From contig NZ_JBMPIX010000003.1 of NCBI RefSeq assembly GCF_049341065.1, positions 310,001 to 374,000 of the forward strand: DNA of 64,000 bases, written 5' to 3'. Made by a program: the position numbers and the translations under genes. Below the pieces are notes generated by a model. It saw only the letters and a list, made by a program, of their open reading frames with translations. It was not told where the DNA came from and searched no databases. Below, piece after piece: positions 1-9,321 of the stretch (position 1 is the stretch's first letter; each line of letters starts with the position of its first letter). The DNA is from Pacificoceanicola sp049341065. GTDB taxonomy: Bacteria; Pseudomonadota; Alphaproteobacteria; Rhodobacterales; Rhodobacteraceae.

Positions 1-7
1 GGTGGTA

Positions 8-31
8 TCACTGGTCCACCAATATCCCGGG
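8..31 (-). repeat. Intergenic repeat copy 1 (partial)
   Basis: Read on the minus strand this is CCCGGGATATTGGTGGACCAGTGA, a slightly diverged copy of the conserved tail of an element found five more times in the window (near 4752, 28400, 37279, 41497 and 43958). Only the tail is visible because the window begins here, and the GC-rich hairpin half is not recognisable. Confidence 0.5.
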
Positions 32-86
32 TGTCGCGTCAAAGGCGCGCCGGTCGTATTGCGTATGCAAGGCGAAACCTCTGCGC

Positions 87-1151
87 TCAGCGCCGGCTGC
101 GCAAAACCATCAACTCTCCGACATTCTCACGGGTGACATAGCCCAGAACATGCCCGGCGCGGTCTGTCGCCGCCACCGCAGGTGCCTCGGCCAGGGCATC
201 CAGTGCTTGCTGCAAAGGGGCCGCCAGTGGCAAAGCTGGAATTCCGGTGGTCATTGCCTCTGACACAGCATGGGAATTATGCCCCTCGGCCATGGCCTTG
301 AACAATGCGCCACGTGTCAGGAACCCAACCAAACGACGCTCCGAATCCAGAACCGGAAACTCGTGCTGTGTTGTGCGGATCAGGGTTTGCGCGGCCACAT
401 GCATCGGATCGCTGGGTGCGAGGGATTCGAAACTGGTGATCACTGCGTCCCGCAGAAACAGATCCTTGGCAATGTCGCGGCTGGCAACATCGGTGGATTC
501 CGCCTGTGCCGCCAGAAAGATGAACACGGCAATCAATACGAGGACCAGGTTCCCCGAACTCAATCCCCAAAAGCCAAAGAAGAATGCCGTCAACTGGCCC
601 GCCGTTGCCGCAATCCGAGTCGCACGCACGCGGTCCATCCGCGAAGAAAGCAGTGCCCGCAGTACGCGGCCTCCGTCCATCGGGAACGCCGGGATCAGGT
701 TGAACAGGGCTAAGAACAGGTTCACCGCCGCGAGCCGCCCAAGAAACTCGGCCGTGGTTGTCGGATCGGCCAGCGCCTCCATATCGGTCGAGGCTCCAAG
801 CGCCATCAGCACGGCCCAGATGACGATATTCACCGCGGGACCGGCCAAGGCGACAGCGACCTCGCGACTTGGCTTTTCGGGCATGCGTTCCAAGCGGGCC
901 AGACCGCCGATAGGCAATAGCGTGATGTCCGGAGTCTTGATCCCATAGCGCCGCGCCATTAGCGCATGGCCGTATTCATGTGCCACGACACAGGCAAACA
1001 GCGCGATGATAAAGCCGAGGTTGATCAGCGCCGCCGAAGCCCCCCCGGTCGAATATGCCGAGGCTCCGACCCAGGCCAGCAGCAGGAAAAACGTCGCGTG
1101 CACCCGCAATTCAGAGCCGAATAGTCGACCCAAAGGAAAAGACCACGTCAT
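87..1151 (-). CDS. Site-2 protease family (M50) zinc metalloprotease with CBS domains
   Basis: This is a 354-residue polytopic membrane protease of the M50 (SpoIVFB-like) group. The zinc motif HEYGH is at residues 58-62, and the second metal-ligand motif NLIPAFPMDGGR ends with Asp159. Hydrophobic segments fill residues 20-220, and two CBS-like repeats fill about 235-345, probably sensing a nucleotide. Such enzymes cleave substrates inside the membrane; the substrate here is unknown. The ATG lies after a weak GGGGTG ribosome site. It is separate from the RseP homologue at 17775, which carries a PDZ domain instead of CBS domains. It stands alone, on the same strand as ssb. Confidence 0.9.
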   Translation of the reverse strand: MTWSFPLGRLFGSELRVHATFFLLLAWVGASAYSTGGASAALINLGFIIALFACVVAHEYGHALMARRYGIKTPDITLLPIGGLARLERMPEKPSREVAVALAGPAVNIVIWAVLMALGASTDMEALADPTTTAEFLGRLAAVNLFLALFNLIPAFPMDGGRVLRALLSSRMDRVRATRIAATAGQLTAFFFGFWGLSSGNLVLVLIAVFIFLAAQAESTDVASRDIAKDLFLRDAVITSFESLAPSDPMHVAAQTLIRTTQHEFPVLDSERRLVGFLTRGALFKAMAEGHNSHAVSEAMTTGIPALPLAAPLQQALDALAEAPAVAATDRAGHVLGYVTRENVGELMVLRSRR

Positions 1152-1236
1152 TGCGACACCCCATCACCCGATTGATATGCCTAACAGATAGGGGCTGTGG
1201 CACCCCGGCGCTAGCGTGCTGAGCTGACGCACCAAT

Positions 1237-1266
1237 GAAAAGCGGCGCGAAATCATTCGCGCCGCT
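1237..1266 (-). terminator. Intrinsic terminator of ssb
   Basis: The 11-bp inverted repeat AGCGGCGCGAA/TTCGCGCCGCT (1241-1266, four-base loop) is followed on the minus strand by a T-run. It sits just after the ssb stop codon. Confidence 0.8.
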
Positions 1267-1290
1267 CTGAAATGTCGAATGTGACGCGCC

Positions 1291-1806
1291 CTAGAACGGG
1301 ATCTCGTCGTCGATGTCGCGCGCCGGGGCACGGGCCGGGCCGGAGCCGGATCCAGAGCCGCCGCCATAGCCAGGATCGTCATAGCCGCCGCTGGGGCCGC
1401 CATAATCGCCGCCACCCGAGCCACCGCCGTAGCCACCGCCGCTTCCGCCTTCGCTGCGGCCGTCGAGCATCACCAGAGTTCCGCCGAACCCTTGCAAGAC
1501 AATCTCGGTCGAGTAGCGGTCATTGCCGGTCTGGTCCTGCCATTTGCGGGTTTGCAGCTGGCCTTCGATATAGACCTTGGAACCTTTGCGCAAATATTGC
1601 TCGGCAACCCGGACAAGACCCTCTTGGAAGATGGCCACCGTGTGCCACTCGGTCTTCTCGCGGCGTTCGCCGGTGTTGCGGTCTTTCCAATTCTCGGATG
1701 TGGCGATGCGCAGGTTGCAGACCTTCCCGCCGTTCTGGAAAGTGCGCACTTCGGGGTCGCGCCCCAAATTGCCCACCAGGATCACCTTGTTTACCGAACC
1801 GGCCAT
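1291..1806 (-). CDS. ssb: Single-stranded DNA-binding protein
   Basis: This 171-residue protein binds single-stranded DNA as a tetramer in replication, repair and recombination. Residues 1-110 form the OB-fold, opening with MAGSVNKVILVGNLGRDPE, and contain the conserved TEWHTVAIF segment. A glycine-rich disordered linker follows (about 120-160). The acidic tip DDEIPF at the C-terminus is the docking peptide for partner proteins. Its length is normal for alphaproteobacteria. It is transcribed alone, with a terminator behind it, and diverges from the transglycosylase gene. I saw no clear LexA box in the 150-base divergent spacer. Confidence 0.97.
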   Translation of the reverse strand: MAGSVNKVILVGNLGRDPEVRTFQNGGKVCNLRIATSENWKDRNTGERREKTEWHTVAIFQEGLVRVAEQYLRKGSKVYIEGQLQTRKWQDQTGNDRYSTEIVLQGFGGTLVMLDGRSEGGSGGGYGGGSGGGDYGGPSGGYDDPGYGGGSGSGSGPARAPARDIDDEIPF

Positions 1807-1959
1807 ACGTCATTCCCTTCGAATCTTATCGGCAGTAATTTGCCGCAACTTACACCAGCCGGGCAGGGATCATAAGGGGGCTTTACGCTGGGCTGGTGGA
1901 ATCCTCAAAGACCGTTATAGTGCCACGGATTAAAAGTTATGAATTGATGGGACAGACGC

Positions 1960-2565
1960 ATGGTACGAGTGATCGGGAGCTTAACCCTTGGGCTGATCGC
2001 CGCGCTTGCAGCAACAACCGTCAGCGCGGATCAAGTTTCGACTCAGGGGCGTTGGCGCTTGTTCGCAAGCCAGACGAAACTGCTCGATAACCGGGCGGCA
2101 CAGCAATACAACAACTCGGTGCGGCTTAAACCGCCAAGTGTTGTCACACCGACGAAATACGGCACGCTGGAAGGCAACCTGCCCCAGTATCGCGGCAGCT
2201 ATCGTGGCGAATATGTGGAACTCGCCCGGGCGGCGGCACGCAAACACGGTGTCCCCGAAGACCTGTTTCTACGGCTGGTGCAGCAGGAATCGCGCTTTAA
2301 CGCCAAGGCAAAATCGCACAAGGGCGCCATTGGCCTTGCGCAGTTGATGCCCGGTACAGCCCGGGTGCTTGGGGTCAATCCCAACGATCCGCGCCAGAAC
2401 CTTGAAGGCGGCGCGCGCTATCTCAAGATGCAGTACCAGACCTTTGGCAGCTGGCGTCTGGCGCTTGCCGCCTATAACGCAGGTCCCGGTGCGGTGAAAA
2501 AGCATGGCGGCGTGCCGCCGTATCGCGAGACCAGGAATTACGTGAAGAAAATCTGGGGCAGCTGA
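1960..2565 (+). CDS. Lytic transglycosylase (SLT domain), exported
   Basis: This 201-residue protein has a signal peptide at residues 1-23 (cleavage near VSA-DQ) and a C-terminal soluble lytic transglycosylase domain. The catalytic glutamate is Glu110 in QQESRFN, followed by GLAQLMP (125-131) and AYNAGPGAV near residue 175. These are the three hallmark motifs of family 1 transglycosylases, which cut peptidoglycan between MurNAc and GlcNAc. It is a short single-domain form with about 60 unassigned residues before the catalytic domain. It is monocistronic and ends at a bidirectional terminator. Confidence 0.92.
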   Translation: MVRVIGSLTLGLIAALAATTVSADQVSTQGRWRLFASQTKLLDNRAAQQYNNSVRLKPPSVVTPTKYGTLEGNLPQYRGSYRGEYVELARAAARKHGVPEDLFLRLVQQESRFNAKAKSHKGAIGLAQLMPGTARVLGVNPNDPRQNLEGGARYLKMQYQTFGSWRLALAAYNAGPGAVKKHGGVPPYRETRNYVKKIWGS

Positions 2566-2590
2566 GGGCCCGGCTGCCATGGCAGAATGA

Positions 2591-2616
2591 AACGCCGGGG
2601 CAGCCCCCGGCGTTTT
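2591..2616. terminator. Bidirectional intrinsic terminator
   Basis: The stem AACGCCGGGG/CCCCGGCGTT with a short loop has a T-run on the plus side and an A-run on the other. It serves the transglycosylase gene on the plus strand and the convergent ABC ATPase gene on the minus strand. Confidence 0.8.
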
Positions 2617-2622
2617 GCGTTT

Positions 2623-4710
2623 CTATTCGGCAGCAACCTTGATCACCGGTTCCATGCTGGCCAGTTCGGCGTCGGACAGGTGGCATTTCACCTGATGCCC
2701 TTCGGCAAGCATGCGCACCGGTGGCACCTCAGTGTCACACAGCCTGCCCGGCACCTTGTCTTTCCAGCGACAGCGCGTCTGGAAAGGACATCCCGGCGGT
2801 GGGTTCATCGCCGAAGGAATATCCCCCTCAAGCACGATATGCTGCTTTTGCACCTTGGTGTCGGCAATCGGTACGGCGCTCAGCAGCGCCTCGGTGTAGG
2901 GGTGATAGGGCGGGGCAAAGACCTGCTCGGTACTGCCCAGCTCCACCACATGGCCCAGATACATCACCATGACCCGATCGCTGAGGTAACGCACAATCGA
3001 CAGATCGTGGCTGATGAACAAAAGCGTCGTCTTCTGTTCACGCTGAATTTCCATCAGCAGATCGGTGACTGCGGCCTGAACGCTGACATCCAGCGCCGAA
3101 ACAGGCTCGTCCGCGACGACAATCCGCGCGTCGCCGGCAAAGGCGCGGGCAATCCCGACGCGCTGCTTTTGCCCGCCCGACAACTGGCGCGGCATGCGGT
3201 CGGCAAAGGCGCGCGGAAGTTTCACGAGATCCAGCAGTTCCAGCATCCTCTGGCGCCGCTCATCGTCGTTCTTGCCGATGCCAAAGATTTCAAGGGCGCG
3301 GATGATCTGCCGACCAACGGTCATCGAGGGGTTCAGCGTGTCAAATGGATTCTGAAAGACCATCTGGATGTCGGCAATGGTCTGGGTGTCGCGCGATTCA
3401 ATCGGAGTGCTCTCTATGTTCCGATTATCGAGCAGAATCTGCCCGTCTGTCGCCGTCTCCAGCCCCATGAGCACCTTGGCAAAGGTCGACTTTCCGCAAC
3501 CGCTTTCGCCAACGATGGCCAGTGTTTCGCTTTCCCGCGCCTCGAAACTCAGCGTTTCATTGGCCTTGACCACCTTGGTCGCACCCGAGCCGCCAAACAG
3601 CGCATTCGCCGCCACCTCGTAGTATTTCTTGAGGTTCTCCATTTTCAGAACAACCTTGCCCGGCGTGCTCTTTTCCTTGGTCACGATGTTGGCCGGAGGG
3701 GCGTTCCAGTCGATTTCCTTGAACTTCAGACAGCGCGAGAAATGCCGGTCGTCGCCGCCGATCTTTTCCATCGGAATGCGCTTTTGCCCATTGCAACGAC
3801 CCGCCTCAAAGTAATCGCAACGCGGGCCAAAGTTGCAGCCCTTGGGGCGTTCATGAGGCAGGGGAAAGTTGCCGGGGATCGCCACCAAGGGATGCGCGTT
3901 CTTGTCGGCGCCGGGCAGGGGGATCGACCGGAACAGCGCCTGCGTATAGGGGTGCTGCATCTCGTCGAAGACGTCTTCGATGCTGCCGGTTTCCACCGCC
4001 TCGCCGGAATACATCACGCAAATCCGGTCACAGGTTTCCAGCACTAGCCCGAGGTTGTGCGAGATGAACAGCATGGAGGTGCCGTATTTCTTGCCCAACT
4101 CCTTGACCAGTTCGACCACAGCCGCCTCGACCGTGACGTCCAGCGCCGTGGTCGGCTCGTCAAGGATCAGCAGCGCAGGTTCGGCCATCAGCGCCAGCGC
4201 GATCACGATGCGCTGCTGCTGTCCGCCTGACAGTTGGTGCGGATAGCTGTTCAACATGCGCTTGGGGTCGGGCAGCTTCACGTCAGTGACCACCTGCAAG
4301 GCCCGCTCGTAAGCCTCTTTTTCCGACACGCCTTGGTGGATCATCGGCACTTCCATCAGCTGTTTGCCGATCTTCATCGCCGGGTTCAGGCTGGCCATCG
4401 GTTCCTGATAGATCATCGCGATTTGCGATCCACGAATGTCGCGCAACCCCTCCTGGCTCATCTCGTTCAGGTTCTGTCCCTTGAACCGGATCGATCCGCC
4501 GACGATGCGCCCGTTCTTGCCCAGATCCTGCATCACGCCCAAGGCCACAGTGGACTTGCCGCAACCGCTTTCTCCAACCAGCCCGACGGCCTCGCCGGGC
4601 ATCACCTTGACGGAAAAATCCATCACGGCGGGAATTTCACGAAGCCGGGTGAAAAAGGAAATCGACAGCTGGTCGATCTCCAGAATGGGCCCGTCATAAG
4701 TGTCTTTCAT
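2623..4710 (-). CDS. Oligopeptide-type ABC transporter, fused double ATP-binding protein
   Basis: This 695-residue protein holds two complete nucleotide-binding domains in tandem, a DppD-DppF fusion. Each has a Walker A GESGCGKST (the first at 46-54, the second near 405-413) and an LSGGQ signature. Each half ends with the oligopeptide-transporter C-terminal extension with conserved cysteines (GCNFGPRCDYF and GCPFQTRCRW), which in this family can hold an iron-sulfur cluster. It should energise the two permeases encoded upstream on the same strand. It is last in the operon, and a repeat element separates it from the permease gene. Confidence 0.92.
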   Translation of the reverse strand: MKDTYDGPILEIDQLSISFFTRLREIPAVMDFSVKVMPGEAVGLVGESGCGKSTVALGVMQDLGKNGRIVGGSIRFKGQNLNEMSQEGLRDIRGSQIAMIYQEPMASLNPAMKIGKQLMEVPMIHQGVSEKEAYERALQVVTDVKLPDPKRMLNSYPHQLSGGQQQRIVIALALMAEPALLILDEPTTALDVTVEAAVVELVKELGKKYGTSMLFISHNLGLVLETCDRICVMYSGEAVETGSIEDVFDEMQHPYTQALFRSIPLPGADKNAHPLVAIPGNFPLPHERPKGCNFGPRCDYFEAGRCNGQKRIPMEKIGGDDRHFSRCLKFKEIDWNAPPANIVTKEKSTPGKVVLKMENLKKYYEVAANALFGGSGATKVVKANETLSFEARESETLAIVGESGCGKSTFAKVLMGLETATDGQILLDNRNIESTPIESRDTQTIADIQMVFQNPFDTLNPSMTVGRQIIRALEIFGIGKNDDERRQRMLELLDLVKLPRAFADRMPRQLSGGQKQRVGIARAFAGDARIVVADEPVSALDVSVQAAVTDLLMEIQREQKTTLLFISHDLSIVRYLSDRVMVMYLGHVVELGSTEQVFAPPYHPYTEALLSAVPIADTKVQKQHIVLEGDIPSAMNPPPGCPFQTRCRWKDKVPGRLCDTEVPPVRMLAEGHQVKCHLSDAELASMEPVIKVAAE

Positions 4711-4751
4711 GGCTTGTCTCCCAATCGGAGGGACAGAGAAACGCCACTGGT

Positions 4752-4800
4752 TTCATCGGTCCAAAAATATCCCGGGGGTCCGGGGGCTGGCCCCCGATCC
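4752..4800 (-). repeat. Intergenic repeat copy 2
   Basis: On the minus strand this reads as a small GC hairpin (GGGGGCCAGCCCCC), then GGACCCCCGGGATATTTTTGG and ACCGATGAAA. It lies between the permease stop and the ATPase start in the same direction as the genes. It closely matches the copies at 28400 and 43958. Confidence 0.75.
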
Positions 4801-4810
4801 GTCCCTTTCA

Positions 4811-6253
4811 TCAATCGCGCAGGCTTTCCTCGCGCAGACCATCGGCCAGCAGGTTCAATCCCAGCACCAGCGACAACAGTGCAAAGGCGGGTGTCAAAGC
4901 CGGATGCAGATAGATCGACAGCAGCTTGCGACCGTCGTTGATCGTGGTTCCCCAATCCGGGCTTTCCGACGACAGGCCCAATCCGAAGAAACCCAAGGTT
5001 CCCAATAGGATCGTGGTATAGCCGATCCGCAGGCAGAAATCGACGATCAGCGGGCCGCGCGCGTTTGGCAGGATCTCCCACAGCATGATGTACCAAGGAC
5101 GTTCGCCGCGCGTCTGCGCTGCGGCCACATAGTCCCGAGTCTTGATGTCCAGCGCCAGCCCGCGCACGATGCGGAACACCGTGGGCGAATTCACGAAGAC
5201 CACCGAGACAAAGACCGTCAGCAATCCGCCATCCATCGGGATGAAGTCCAGCGGCCAGAAGGATATGCGGCTGTCCGGGGCGTTGATCGCGGCCATATAG
5301 ACCAGAAACATCGGCACCAGCACCACCGCCAGCCATTTCAGGTTCTTGCCCGGCTGCGTGCGGAACCGCGACTGGATCAGTACACCCATGAAGACCATGG
5401 GAAAGATGAACAACAGGACAGCCATGTATTGCGGCAGGCCCGTCGCGCGGATTTCCGGCGTCACCAGCAGGTAGAACAGCAAGATCACCGGAAAGGCGAG
5501 GATCAGGTTCGCCAGAAAGCTCAGCACCGTGTCCAGCTTGCCGCCATAATAGCCCGCAGGCAGACCCAGAGTGATCCCGACCATAAAGGCAAACAGCGTT
5601 GCAAGCGGCGCGATGGCAATGACCACCGTGCTGCCTTTGACCATCCGCGTGAAAACATCCCGGGCCAGATTGTCGCCGCCCAGAAGATACCAGCCGTATT
5701 CCCCCTCGGCGGCACCGTTGAATGGCGTTCCGGGCAGCTTGTTCTTCATGCCCGAGGCCTGATTGAGCGCCTCATGCGTGGCAATCCAGTCAAATGCAGC
5801 GGTGAAAAAGGCCGTGTAGACCCAGAACATCACCAGCGCGAACCCGATCATCCCAACGGTGCTGTCGAACAGCTTGCCGTACAGACCCAACCGCCGCTTG
5901 TAGCGGATCGACAGGACAAAGGTGACCACAAGCGCGATCCAGACCGGGATGAACTGGTGACTGACAGCTCCGACAATCCCGGCGCTGGTGTTCATCAGCG
6001 CGCCAATCACCAGATATCCAAGTATCAGCGCTACGACGGCAAGTCCCAGAAAGTTCGACCCGATCCGGACAAGCCCCCAAACCCCGCCCGTGGCGATGAT
6101 CGTGCCGTCAGCATTGGTCTGAATGCCGGTGTCGGGCTCAAACACCGAAAGGATCATCCGCAGGACAAGGGACAGCAGAAACACCGGGACAAGTACGAAA
6201 AGGATTGGATCAAGCACAGCGCCTAGGCTGCCGGTCCATGTAAGCGGTTCCAT
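4811..6253 (-). CDS. Oligopeptide-type ABC transporter permease (DppC-like)
   Basis: This 480-residue inner-membrane permease is much longer than the usual 280-300 residues of DppC. Residues 1-180 carry extra hydrophobic segments before the ABC permease core. The core contains the cytoplasmic EAA-type loop (YVAAAQTRGERPWYIM..EILPN, near residue 395), the coupling helix that contacts the ATPase. The C-terminus GLGLSSESPDWGTTINDG is typical of DppC/OppC. The gene lies between the DppB-like permease (12-base gap upstream) and the ATPase gene on the same strand. Confidence 0.9.
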   Translation of the reverse strand: MEPLTWTGSLGAVLDPILFVLVPVFLLSLVLRMILSVFEPDTGIQTNADGTIIATGGVWGLVRIGSNFLGLAVVALILGYLVIGALMNTSAGIVGAVSHQFIPVWIALVVTFVLSIRYKRRLGLYGKLFDSTVGMIGFALVMFWVYTAFFTAAFDWIATHEALNQASGMKNKLPGTPFNGAAEGEYGWYLLGGDNLARDVFTRMVKGSTVVIAIAPLATLFAFMVGITLGLPAGYYGGKLDTVLSFLANLILAFPVILLFYLLVTPEIRATGLPQYMAVLLFIFPMVFMGVLIQSRFRTQPGKNLKWLAVVLVPMFLVYMAAINAPDSRISFWPLDFIPMDGGLLTVFVSVVFVNSPTVFRIVRGLALDIKTRDYVAAAQTRGERPWYIMLWEILPNARGPLIVDFCLRIGYTTILLGTLGFFGLGLSSESPDWGTTINDGRKLLSIYLHPALTPAFALLSLVLGLNLLADGLREESLRD

Positions 6254-6265
6254 GAGCAGCCCTCC

Positions 6266-7312
6266 TTAATTTACGCTGATGCGTGGGTTGAGATAGACAT
6301 AGCCGATGTCCGAAATCAGCTGCGTCACCAGAACCACGATGACCGAGACAACCGAGACGCCGAGCAGCAGTTCGATGTCGTTGTTCTGCGCGGCCTGAAC
6401 CAGCGTCCAGCCAAAGCCCTTGTAGTTGAACAGTGTCTCGACAATGACCACGCCGTTCAGCAGCCAGGGAAATTGCAACATGATTACCGTAAAGGGCGCG
6501 ATCAGCGCGTTGCGCAGCGCGTGCCGCATCACGATATTCGGAAAACTTACGCCCTTCAGTCGGGCGGTTCGGATGTATTGCGCGGTCATGACCTCGGCCA
6601 TCGAGGCCCGCGTCATCCGCGCGATATAGCCCATGCCATACAGCGCGATGGTCAGCACCGGCAGAAAGAAATTCTCAAAGTTCGGGTTGTCCATGGCGCT
6701 GGCAGCGGTGCCCTTGAACCACTTTAACCCCACCGCCGAACTGGTAAAAACCGCGATGAACAAGACGCCCGAGACATATTCCGGCGTTGCCGTGGTCGCG
6801 ATGGAAAAGGTCGACAGAGAACGATCCAGCGGCGAGCCTTCTTTCATGCCTGCCAGCACTCCAAGAAGCAGCGCCGAGGGCACCATCAACAGCATCACCC
6901 AGAACATCAGCCGCCCGGTCAGGGCCAACCGTGTTGCGACGATTGAGCCGACGCCCTCCTTGAAGACCGTGGAAAACCCCCAGTCGCCCTGAATGATGCC
7001 GCAAAAACTTTTAGCTTCCTCGGCGGGCTGGCCCGGTTCGGCGCAGCGGGCGCGGGTTTCGCCATCGGTGCCGGTGATCACCCAGCCCGGCGCGACACCC
7101 AGCCATTGCGCATATTTGATCGGCAAGGGTTCAAGATAGCCACGGTTGCCCAGATAGGTCGCAACCTGATCGTCGGTCATCCGAAAATTGCCCTCGCTCT
7201 TGGACAGCTTTTCGAGGTTTGGATAGAGGTTCGTCAGGAAGAAGACGATAAAGGTCAAAACGAGCGCGGTCAGGATCATCACCCCGAGCCGCCTTAATAT
7301 GAATAATCCCAT
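6266..7312 (-). CDS. Oligopeptide-type ABC transporter permease (DppB-like)
   Basis: This 348-residue permease has an N-terminal membrane segment (FILRRLGVMILTALVLTFIVF), a large periplasmic insertion around residues 30-130, and then the permease core with the coupling loop IRTARLKGVSFPNIVMRHALRNAL. It should pair with the DppC-like protein to form the membrane channel. It is the second gene of the minus-strand operon, downstream of the binding-protein gene and the terminator at 7388-7417. Confidence 0.92.
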   Translation of the reverse strand: MGLFILRRLGVMILTALVLTFIVFFLTNLYPNLEKLSKSEGNFRMTDDQVATYLGNRGYLEPLPIKYAQWLGVAPGWVITGTDGETRARCAEPGQPAEEAKSFCGIIQGDWGFSTVFKEGVGSIVATRLALTGRLMFWVMLLMVPSALLLGVLAGMKEGSPLDRSLSTFSIATTATPEYVSGVLFIAVFTSSAVGLKWFKGTAASAMDNPNFENFFLPVLTIALYGMGYIARMTRASMAEVMTAQYIRTARLKGVSFPNIVMRHALRNALIAPFTVIMLQFPWLLNGVVIVETLFNYKGFGWTLVQAAQNNDIELLLGVSVVSVIVVLVTQLISDIGYVYLNPRISVN

Positions 7313-7387
7313 GATCGCCCCTGTCGGTCGGTTTTGCGGGGTGGTCCCCGTCTGGTTTTATCAGGTCGTGCCCCCCGTATGAGGGGC

Positions 7388-7417
7388 AAAAAAAGGGCCG
7401 CAACGACTGCGGCCCTT
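7388..7417 (-). terminator. Intra-operon terminator after the binding-protein gene
   Basis: The 10-bp stem AAGGGCCGCA/TGCGGCCCTT with a five-base loop is followed on the minus strand by a run of seven T. It sits between the binding-protein stop and the first permease. This arrangement usually lets binding protein accumulate in excess over the membrane parts through partial read-through. Confidence 0.8.
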
Positions 7418-7428
7418 GATCATTCTGC

Positions 7429-9099
7429 TCAGGCGGCGAAGCCCAGCTTGTAGACGTGGATCTCAAAGCTGGGGTGCATCTCGGCCCCGATCACACCCGG
7501 CTTGTAGTGGCGATACAGCGAGCGCCAGTACGGCTGGATGATCACAGCATCGTCCTGCATGATCTTCTCGATCTCGGCCATGACCACGCGGCGCGCATCG
7601 GCGTCGGCGATCGACATGGCGGCGTTCAGCTTGGCGTCGAATTCGGGGTTGGCATAGCCCGCTTCGTTCCACGCTTCGCCCGAACGGTAGGCCAGCGCCA
7701 GAACCTGAACGCCCAAGGGGCGGTGGTTCCATTCGGTGATCGACAGCGGATACTTGGCCCAGTCGTTCCAGAAGGTCGAGCCGGGCAGAACAGTGCGCTT
7801 CACGTTGATCCCAGCGTCGCGCATCATCGCTGCTGCGGCGTCGCCCGTGTTCTTGGTAAAGCCATCGTCCAGCGTGATCAGCTCATGCTCGAAATCGCTC
7901 ATGCCGGCCTCTTCCAGCATGGCAACAGAGCCGCCGGGGTTCAGCTCGGTGCCGCCGATGTCGGCGTATTCCGGGTGCACCGGGGCGACATGGTGGTTGT
8001 CGGCCTGAACGCCCAGCCCGGCATAGCCAAGCTCAAGGCAGACCGCATTGTCAACGGCCATTTGCAGCGCCTTGCGCACCTTGAGGTCCGAGTAGGGGGC
8101 GCTGTCACCGACCAGCGTTTGCTGGTTGAAGCGCAGAACAACTGTTGCGCCGGTCACGACTTCGGATTTCTCCCAGCCGATGGCATCACCGATTTCGATG
8201 AATTCATTGACGTTCTGATACAGCATGTCGACTTCTTCGGATTCAACCGCCGCGATCCATGCCGAGGGGTCCGTGCCGTAGTCGATGAACTCGATCCGGT
8301 CGAGATAAGCGCCGCCGATGCCTTCGGCGTCGGTGCCCCACCAATTGTGGTTCTCGTTCTTGACAAGCGAGGCCTTGACCCCGACCTCAAGCGTTTCCGG
8401 CAGGTAGGCGCCCGTGCCGATGGGATTGTCCAGCATGGTTTCCGGGTTGTGGCTCGAATGCACGACAGCGGCCGGGTAATCGGCCATGCCCACGACAATC
8501 GAAATATCCGGCACCGGCAGTTTGACCAGAACTGTCAGGTCGTCTGTCTTGGTGACGGCGCCTTCAATCAGCTTGTTGGTGTCGGCATCAATCAGCGTCG
8601 CCATGCGGCCGGCCATCGAGTTGCCTTCGACATTCTTGTCGCACCAGTATTCGAACATGCGCACGACGTCATCGGCGTTGAACGCATCGCCGTTGTTCCA
8701 GGTCACGCCCGGACGCACGTGAAGAGTGACTTCGGTGGCGTCGTCGTTGGTGTCCCAGCTTTCGATCAGCAAACCGCGCAGGCTGCCGTCGCGGTTGTAT
8801 TCAACCATGTATTCCAGCCAGCCGCGGGTGAAGTTCGAGATCTGCGTCCAGTCCATGGTCCGCGGATCCTTGATCGCGCGCACTTCTTGCTGGATGCGTA
8901 TGGTGCCACCGGTCTGCGCATGCGCGGCGGCCTCTGCCGGGCTGCCCAGACCTCCCAGCGCATAGGCCGCGGCCGCGCTCAGACCCAGAGCCGTGGTCCG
9001 CGTCAGGAATTCACGACGATCCAGTTGGCCCGTCTTGAATTCTTCCGCGTACATCTTGGCTGCCGGATGTACCCGGGCGCCGTTGTTGCATTGCGTCAT
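7429..9099 (-). CDS. ABC transporter substrate-binding protein, family 5, Tat-exported
   Basis: I start this gene at the ATG at 9099, which follows GGGAGAA, rather than at 54 codons of in-frame upstream sequence that lack protein character. The 556-residue product has a twin-arginine signal (DRREFLTRTTALGL) followed by an alanine-rich hydrophobic stretch, so it is probably folded before export. The rest is a family 5 oligopeptide/dipeptide-type solute-binding protein. It is the first gene of the importer operon. The ligand cannot be named from sequence; peptides, opines and other amines are all transported by relatives. Confidence 0.9.
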   Translation of the reverse strand: MTQCNNGARVHPAAKMYAEEFKTGQLDRREFLTRTTALGLSAAAAYALGGLGSPAEAAAHAQTGGTIRIQQEVRAIKDPRTMDWTQISNFTRGWLEYMVEYNRDGSLRGLLIESWDTNDDATEVTLHVRPGVTWNNGDAFNADDVVRMFEYWCDKNVEGNSMAGRMATLIDADTNKLIEGAVTKTDDLTVLVKLPVPDISIVVGMADYPAAVVHSSHNPETMLDNPIGTGAYLPETLEVGVKASLVKNENHNWWGTDAEGIGGAYLDRIEFIDYGTDPSAWIAAVESEEVDMLYQNVNEFIEIGDAIGWEKSEVVTGATVVLRFNQQTLVGDSAPYSDLKVRKALQMAVDNAVCLELGYAGLGVQADNHHVAPVHPEYADIGGTELNPGGSVAMLEEAGMSDFEHELITLDDGFTKNTGDAAAAMMRDAGINVKRTVLPGSTFWNDWAKYPLSITEWNHRPLGVQVLALAYRSGEAWNEAGYANPEFDAKLNAAMSIADADARRVVMAEIEKIMQDDAVIIQPYWRSLYRHYKPGVIGAEMHPSFEIHVYKLGFAA

Positions 9100-9321
9100 G
9101 TTATTCTCCCTGTGACACAAGATTTCATATGTTGGGGTCTTGTTGTCGGGCGCTTGTCTTGTGTCGACCGCGCACCCTTGCCCCAGTTCCCGCCCATTGC
9201 GCATAAGTTGACAAGCTGCGTCAACGCTTGCTTTCGCCGTTTTGCGGTCAAAAAACGACATCCTCCTTATTCAAAAGCGACAAGTTGGGAAGTGCAAGGA
9301 AAAGTTCCGATAAGCTTGCGC

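Noticed and set aside
1853..1898. 8-base inverted repeat CACCAGCC/GGCTGGTG between ssb and the transglycosylase gene
   Set aside because: It is short, 30 bases apart and without further support as an operator or terminator; a chance match is likely in GC-rich DNA.
2587..4047. A 486-codon plus-strand open frame within the fused ABC ATPase gene
   Set aside because: It is antisense to both Walker motifs of the ATPase and has no domain of its own.
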